Notes under the pieces: model-generated | Databases searched by the model: none | Told to the model about the DNA's origin: nothing | What the model saw: only the letters and a program-made list of their open reading frames with translations | Part shown: positions 59,740 through 62,371 of the stretch, piece by piece | Layout of the letters: every line of letters starts with the position of its first letter | How positions within the stretch are numbered: the first letter of the stretch is position 1 | Assembly: GCA_945873855.1 (NCBI GenBank) | Contig: CAMCEN010000011.1 | Location: forward strand, 1 to 62,371 | Direction of reading: 5' to 3' | DNA from: an uncultured Campylobacter sp. | GTDB lineage: Bacteria > Campylobacterota > Campylobacteria > Campylobacterales > Campylobacteraceae | Length of the DNA stretch: 62,371 nt | Made by a program: the position numbers and the translations under genes

Positions 59740-59958
59740 CTAGATATTTCCATTTTGGTTAGCAAGTAGCCAGTTTTCGATTTGTTCTCTTTTATAGAGA
59801 ATTCTCTTGCCTATCTTAGTAAAAGGCAAAGGAAATCTATCACTTTCTTGGCGTTTTTTAAGGCGTAGTATTGCTTGGGCTGGCTTTGAGATGGCGTATT
59901 GTTCTTGTAAGTCACTTGGACTTAGCCAGCCATCAGCTAGTGTTTGGATTGCGTTCAT
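59740..59958 (-). CDS. AlpA/excisionase-like DNA-binding protein
   Basis: 72 residues. WLSPSDLQEQYAISKPAQAI, then LPFTKIGKRILYKREQIENW is the MerR-like winged helix of AlpA and Xis proteins. Immediately upstream of the RepA-like ATPase. Candidate excision factor or activator of int. Confidence 0.75.
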   Translation of the reverse strand: MNAIQTLADGWLSPSDLQEQYAISKPAQAILRLKKRQESDRFPLPFTKIGKRILYKREQIENWLLANQNGNI

Positions 59959-60077
59959 ATTCGTTCCTTTTTCTTAAATTTAGAACGAATTATATTCTTA
60001 TTGATTTAATTTATAATAAACAAAGTATGTAATATATACTTTATTTTAGAAAATTCTTTTAGTTTTATAGAAATTCT

Positions 60078-60500
60078 CTACTTTATAGAATTAAGCGTTT
60101 CTTTTAGATTATTAAACTTCGCTTTTAAATCTTGTATTTCATCTTTAAGGGCTTTATTTTCTAAAAGTAGATTTAGTGTCATTAGCATAGGGCTACTTAC
60201 TTTGTCTTTGGCAACAGCACTTTTTAAAGCTGGTTCGCTATATCCTAGCTCTTTTGCTAATTCCTTATAAGTAAGCCCCAAAAGCTTTGCTGTGCGTTTT
60301 ACTGGACTGCTAAACTCTTTTAGAAGCTTGCTAGCATTTGTTTTGGTAAAGGGTAGTTTGTCAATAAACTTAGCATCTTTATTTAGCATGCCACGCCACT
60401 GGCAATATTCTAAAAAATCATTAAAATCTTGCTCATCAGCGTTCTTTTCATTTATAAACCACTTTTTTAACTCAGTTATATCTTTTTCATAGTTCATCAT
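60078..60500 (-). CDS. Helix-turn-helix regulator with coiled coil
   Basis: 140 residues. TYKELAKELGYSEPALKSAV is a helix-turn-helix; the C-terminus LLLENKALKDEIQDLKAKFN is a coiled coil for dimerisation. AAAAAAGGATATATG gives the start (a second ATG follows at once). It is the first gene of the leftward mob/rep set and lies next to the right inverted repeat. Confidence 0.65.
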   Translation of the reverse strand: MMNYEKDITELKKWFINEKNADEQDFNDFLEYCQWRGMLNKDAKFIDKLPFTKTNASKLLKEFSSPVKRTAKLLGLTYKELAKELGYSEPALKSAVAKDKVSSPMLMTLNLLLENKALKDEIQDLKAKFNNLKETLNSIK

Positions 60501-60582
60501 ATATCCTTTTTTGGCTGATTATACTAAAAAATGGTTTAGAATAAGGCTTATTTATTATTTTTTAACAAAATTTACTCTTTTA

Positions 60583-60685
60583 TATATACATTAAAATTTT
60601 TAAAATATTACTATATAGTAGCGTTTGAGTTTAAAATTTTAATTAGAATTCATTAAAAAGTTTAAAAAGTTATGATTTTATCGTA
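60583..60685 (-). repeat. Inverted repeat IR-R (about 103 bp)
   Basis: Reverse complement partner of 50054-50156. It contains AGTAGCGTTTGAG in place of the left GCAAACGCTACT. It lies upstream of the leftward genes, as IR-L lies upstream of hsdM. Confidence 0.85.
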
Positions 60686-60859
60686 ATTACAGAGTAATCA
60701 TAGAGTATTTTTAAGCAAAATTGGCTATAATATGAGATTGGCTTTAAAAGTTTAAAAAAAGCAAATAAAAAATAAATAACTTAGTTTTAAACTCACTTGT
60801 ACAAACTTAATTAGCTAAAAGATTGTTATTTAGAACTTTAGAGATATATAAACAAGTGA

Positions 60860-60966
60860 GCTTAACCCACCATTTAAGTTTCTTTTGATTTATTTTGATT
60901 TAGAATAACACGATATATTCATTATTTTAGCTTATTTTGATTTAGTTTGATTGAGATTAATTAGCA
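60860..60966. repeat. attR direct repeat of the mobile element
   Basis: GCTTAACCCACCATTTAAGT resembles the tRNA-Ala 3' end with one base lost, followed by TTCTTTTGATTTA, TAGAATAACACGATATATTC, ATTATTTTAGCTTA and ATTAGC in the same order as attL. An inverted CTCACTTGT/ACAAGTGAG pair (60792-60800, 60852-60860) sits just inside and may be an integrase arm site. Confidence 0.75.
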
Positions 60967-61205
60967 TTTACTCTCATCAAAGTTCTAATGCTATCAAAAA
61001 GCTTTGTTAAAAGCTTATTATGCTCATCGCCTCTATATAAAGGCTTCTGCTTCATTATCGTTTTCTTTCATCAAGCTTGTCAATAATGTATTTCATAGTA
61101 TTAATATGCTCTTGTATTTTAAGCTTTTTTATTTATTCAGCACTTAGGATATTTTTAGAGCCTAGAGCTTTTATTTGCTCGTTTAGCTTGATAAGGCTTC
61201 TATTT
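60967..61205 (-). pseudogene. Remnant coding sequence outside attR
   Basis: The minus strand reads SLIKLNEQIKALGSKNILSA, an in-frame stop, then KLKIQEHINTMKYIIDKLDE and two stops; after a shift MKQKPLYRGDEHNKLLTKLF follows. The helical, regulator-like sequence with stops suggests a decayed gene. Not identified. Confidence 0.4.
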
Positions 61206-61311
61206 TATTTTGGAATTCTAGATTTTAAAAATAGCAAGAGAAGTGAAAAGTTTTTCTCAATTGACAAAACAAGCAAGTAAAAATGATAAAAAGAGAAAAA
61301 TACATAGCTAG

Positions 61312-62101
61312 CATAGCGGTCGTTTTGTAAGCTTTAATATCCGCCCTTTTGTGCATAAAGAGCTAAAAGAATACACAAATGGGCTTGGCAAGGATTTTAG
61401 CTTGGGCGAGTATCTAAGCCTTGGTGGCTTTGCTAAAATTCTAGAATTCCAAAGCAATGAGATCATTAAAGCCTACTTAAAAGACCTTGATAGCACGGTA
61501 ATTATCAATGATTTAATCGCTAGTATAATATCAAAAAACCGAGCTTTTTAAAAAAATTGTGGACTTTGCAATGCTCTCAAATGCTAGGGTGCTAAGTGCA
61601 AATAGCATTTTAAACTACATAAAATCACAAAAAATCACTTGTTCAATAAACACTGTAATTAAGTATTTATCGCATTTAGAAGAAGCTTATGCTATCCGCA
61701 AACTACCAAAATACAGCCTAAAAGCTAAGCTAAAATTAGAGTTTTTTGAAAAGGTCTATAACGAAGACATCGCTTTTAGCGTGATCCGCAGAGGGGATAA
61801 GGACATCACGCATAACCTAAAAAATATCATTTACAACGAGCTTATTTTTATGGGATATGAGCTATTTTTATACGATAATAACGGCAAAGAGATTGATTTT
61901 TTGGCTATTAAAGGTGGCAAAGAGTATTTAATCGCTTATAGCGTGGCTGAGGATAAAGCCTATAAGCGTGAAATAGGCGCATTTGCTAGCCTAGATAATT
62001 CAAGAACAAAAGTGCTTATCACAAGTGATGAAATAGACTTTTCTACTAGCACAGTTAAGCATATCAAGCTAAAAGATTTTTTACTTATGGACGAGCTATA
62101 A
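61312..62101 (+). pseudogene. DUF4143-type AAA ATPase, C-terminal remnant, frameshifted
   Basis: HSGRFVSFNIRPFVHKELKE is the position of the RGRY-like segment in DUF4143 ATPases; then LGEYLSLGGFAKI to DLIASIISKNR. A one-base shift near 61541 gives ELFKKIVDFAMLSNARVLSA, and the frame continues with ITCSINTVIKYLSHLEEAYA, IIYNELIFMGYELFLYDNNG and KEIDFLAIKGGKEYLIAYSV to 62101. The N-terminal ATPase half is missing and a stop lies just upstream. An R1 piece (KILEFQ) is inside. Confidence 0.7.
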
Positions 62102-62371
62102 AAACTGAAATAAAACTAGAATTTTGGGCTTATTATTTCATTTTAGCATGATGATAGCAGCTCTAATGCTTTATAAAAAACTAAAAAAAGGTAGTTCTAA
62201 TTGGTAAAAAACTTAGAAATTTATTGTAATTAAGAGAATATTAGAGAAAACTAAAAGTCTTTAAATGATGAAATAATCGCTTTTAAAAATGCTTAGAGAA
62301 AATTAAGAAAAGAGTGGTGGTGGGTCCACCACTCACCGAATATATATCTATAAATATTATTATATCATTAT
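62102..62371. other. Gene-free right end
   Basis: AT-rich. It contains direct repeat R2' (62272-62306, identical to 48234-48268) and a 9-bp hairpin GAGTGGTGG/CCACCACTC (62312-62320, 62326-62334). No gene is seen. Confidence 0.6.
62272..62306. repeat. Direct repeat R2', partner of the repeat beside tRNA-Leu
   Basis: Exact 35-bp copy of 48234-48268, again followed by AGTGGTG. It may be the distal attachment site of an older element in tRNA-Leu. Confidence 0.75.

Overview
The window reads as chromosome of a Campylobacter-like member of the Campylobacterota: AT-rich, densely packed genes, Campylobacter-style extended -10 promoters (TATAAT or TAAAAT behind a T-run), and typical family members (PseC for pseudaminic acid, FliW, carboxynorspermidine dehydrogenase, PPK2, a FliW-pseudopilin cluster, an accD-rlmH pair). 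I cannot name the species.

Layout. 0.5-5.1 kb: pyrC, tsaD, coaE, ridA, purM. 5.3-9.1 kb: two small motility-type proteins, three pseudopilins and a double-length FliW. 9.2-19.6 kb: dsbD, ppk2, malic enzyme, ahpC, accD-rlmH, dnaX. 19.9-28.5 kb: rho, prs, pyrB, pseC, dcd, accBC. 28.6-34.1 kb: membrane proteins, a DUF3791/DUF3990 cassette, xth, pgeF-ribE, a toxin-antitoxin pair. 34.3-39.7 kb: mnmG, rpmI, rplT, ung, an SGNH hydrolase, the carboxynorspermidine dehydrogenase. 40.7-48 kb: alcohol dehydrogenase, lipoprotein, FlxA-like protein, nadV, and an overlapping run of glutathionylspermidine synthase-like, ubiX, D-hydroxyacid dehydrogenase and dsbA. 48.3-62.4 kb: tRNA-Leu, tRNA-Ala and an integrative mobilizable element with integrase, type I restriction-modification genes holding an internal toxin-antitoxin pair, relaxase, accessory Mob protein, RepA-like ATPase and regulators.

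The most striking property is repeat invasion. The palindrome GGAATTCTAGAATTCC (called R1 here) occurs dozens of times, in nearly every intergenic gap and also inside genes. One reading frame gives NSRIP, one gives GILEF and one gives EF-stop. TsaD, DnaX, UbiX, RibE, DsbD and HsdS carry it in frame, and PyrC uses it as its stop codon. R1 contains two GAATTC sites, which fit RAATTY, the motif whose methylation marks DNA for uptake in C. jejuni, so R1 may be a DNA uptake signal. Other hairpin repeats are mixed in: R2 (ATTGCTTCG...CGCAATGACG), R3 (GATCCCCC...GGGGGATGACA) and R4 (GGGGGTTAGGGGGTA).

Two further families look like structured RNAs with compensatory base changes: a roughly 90-130 bp hairpin present four times (R5), and a roughly 200-230 nt leader in front of dnaX and pseC (R6). 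In the mobile element R1 is almost absent except in hsdS, where copies sit at the borders of both specificity modules.
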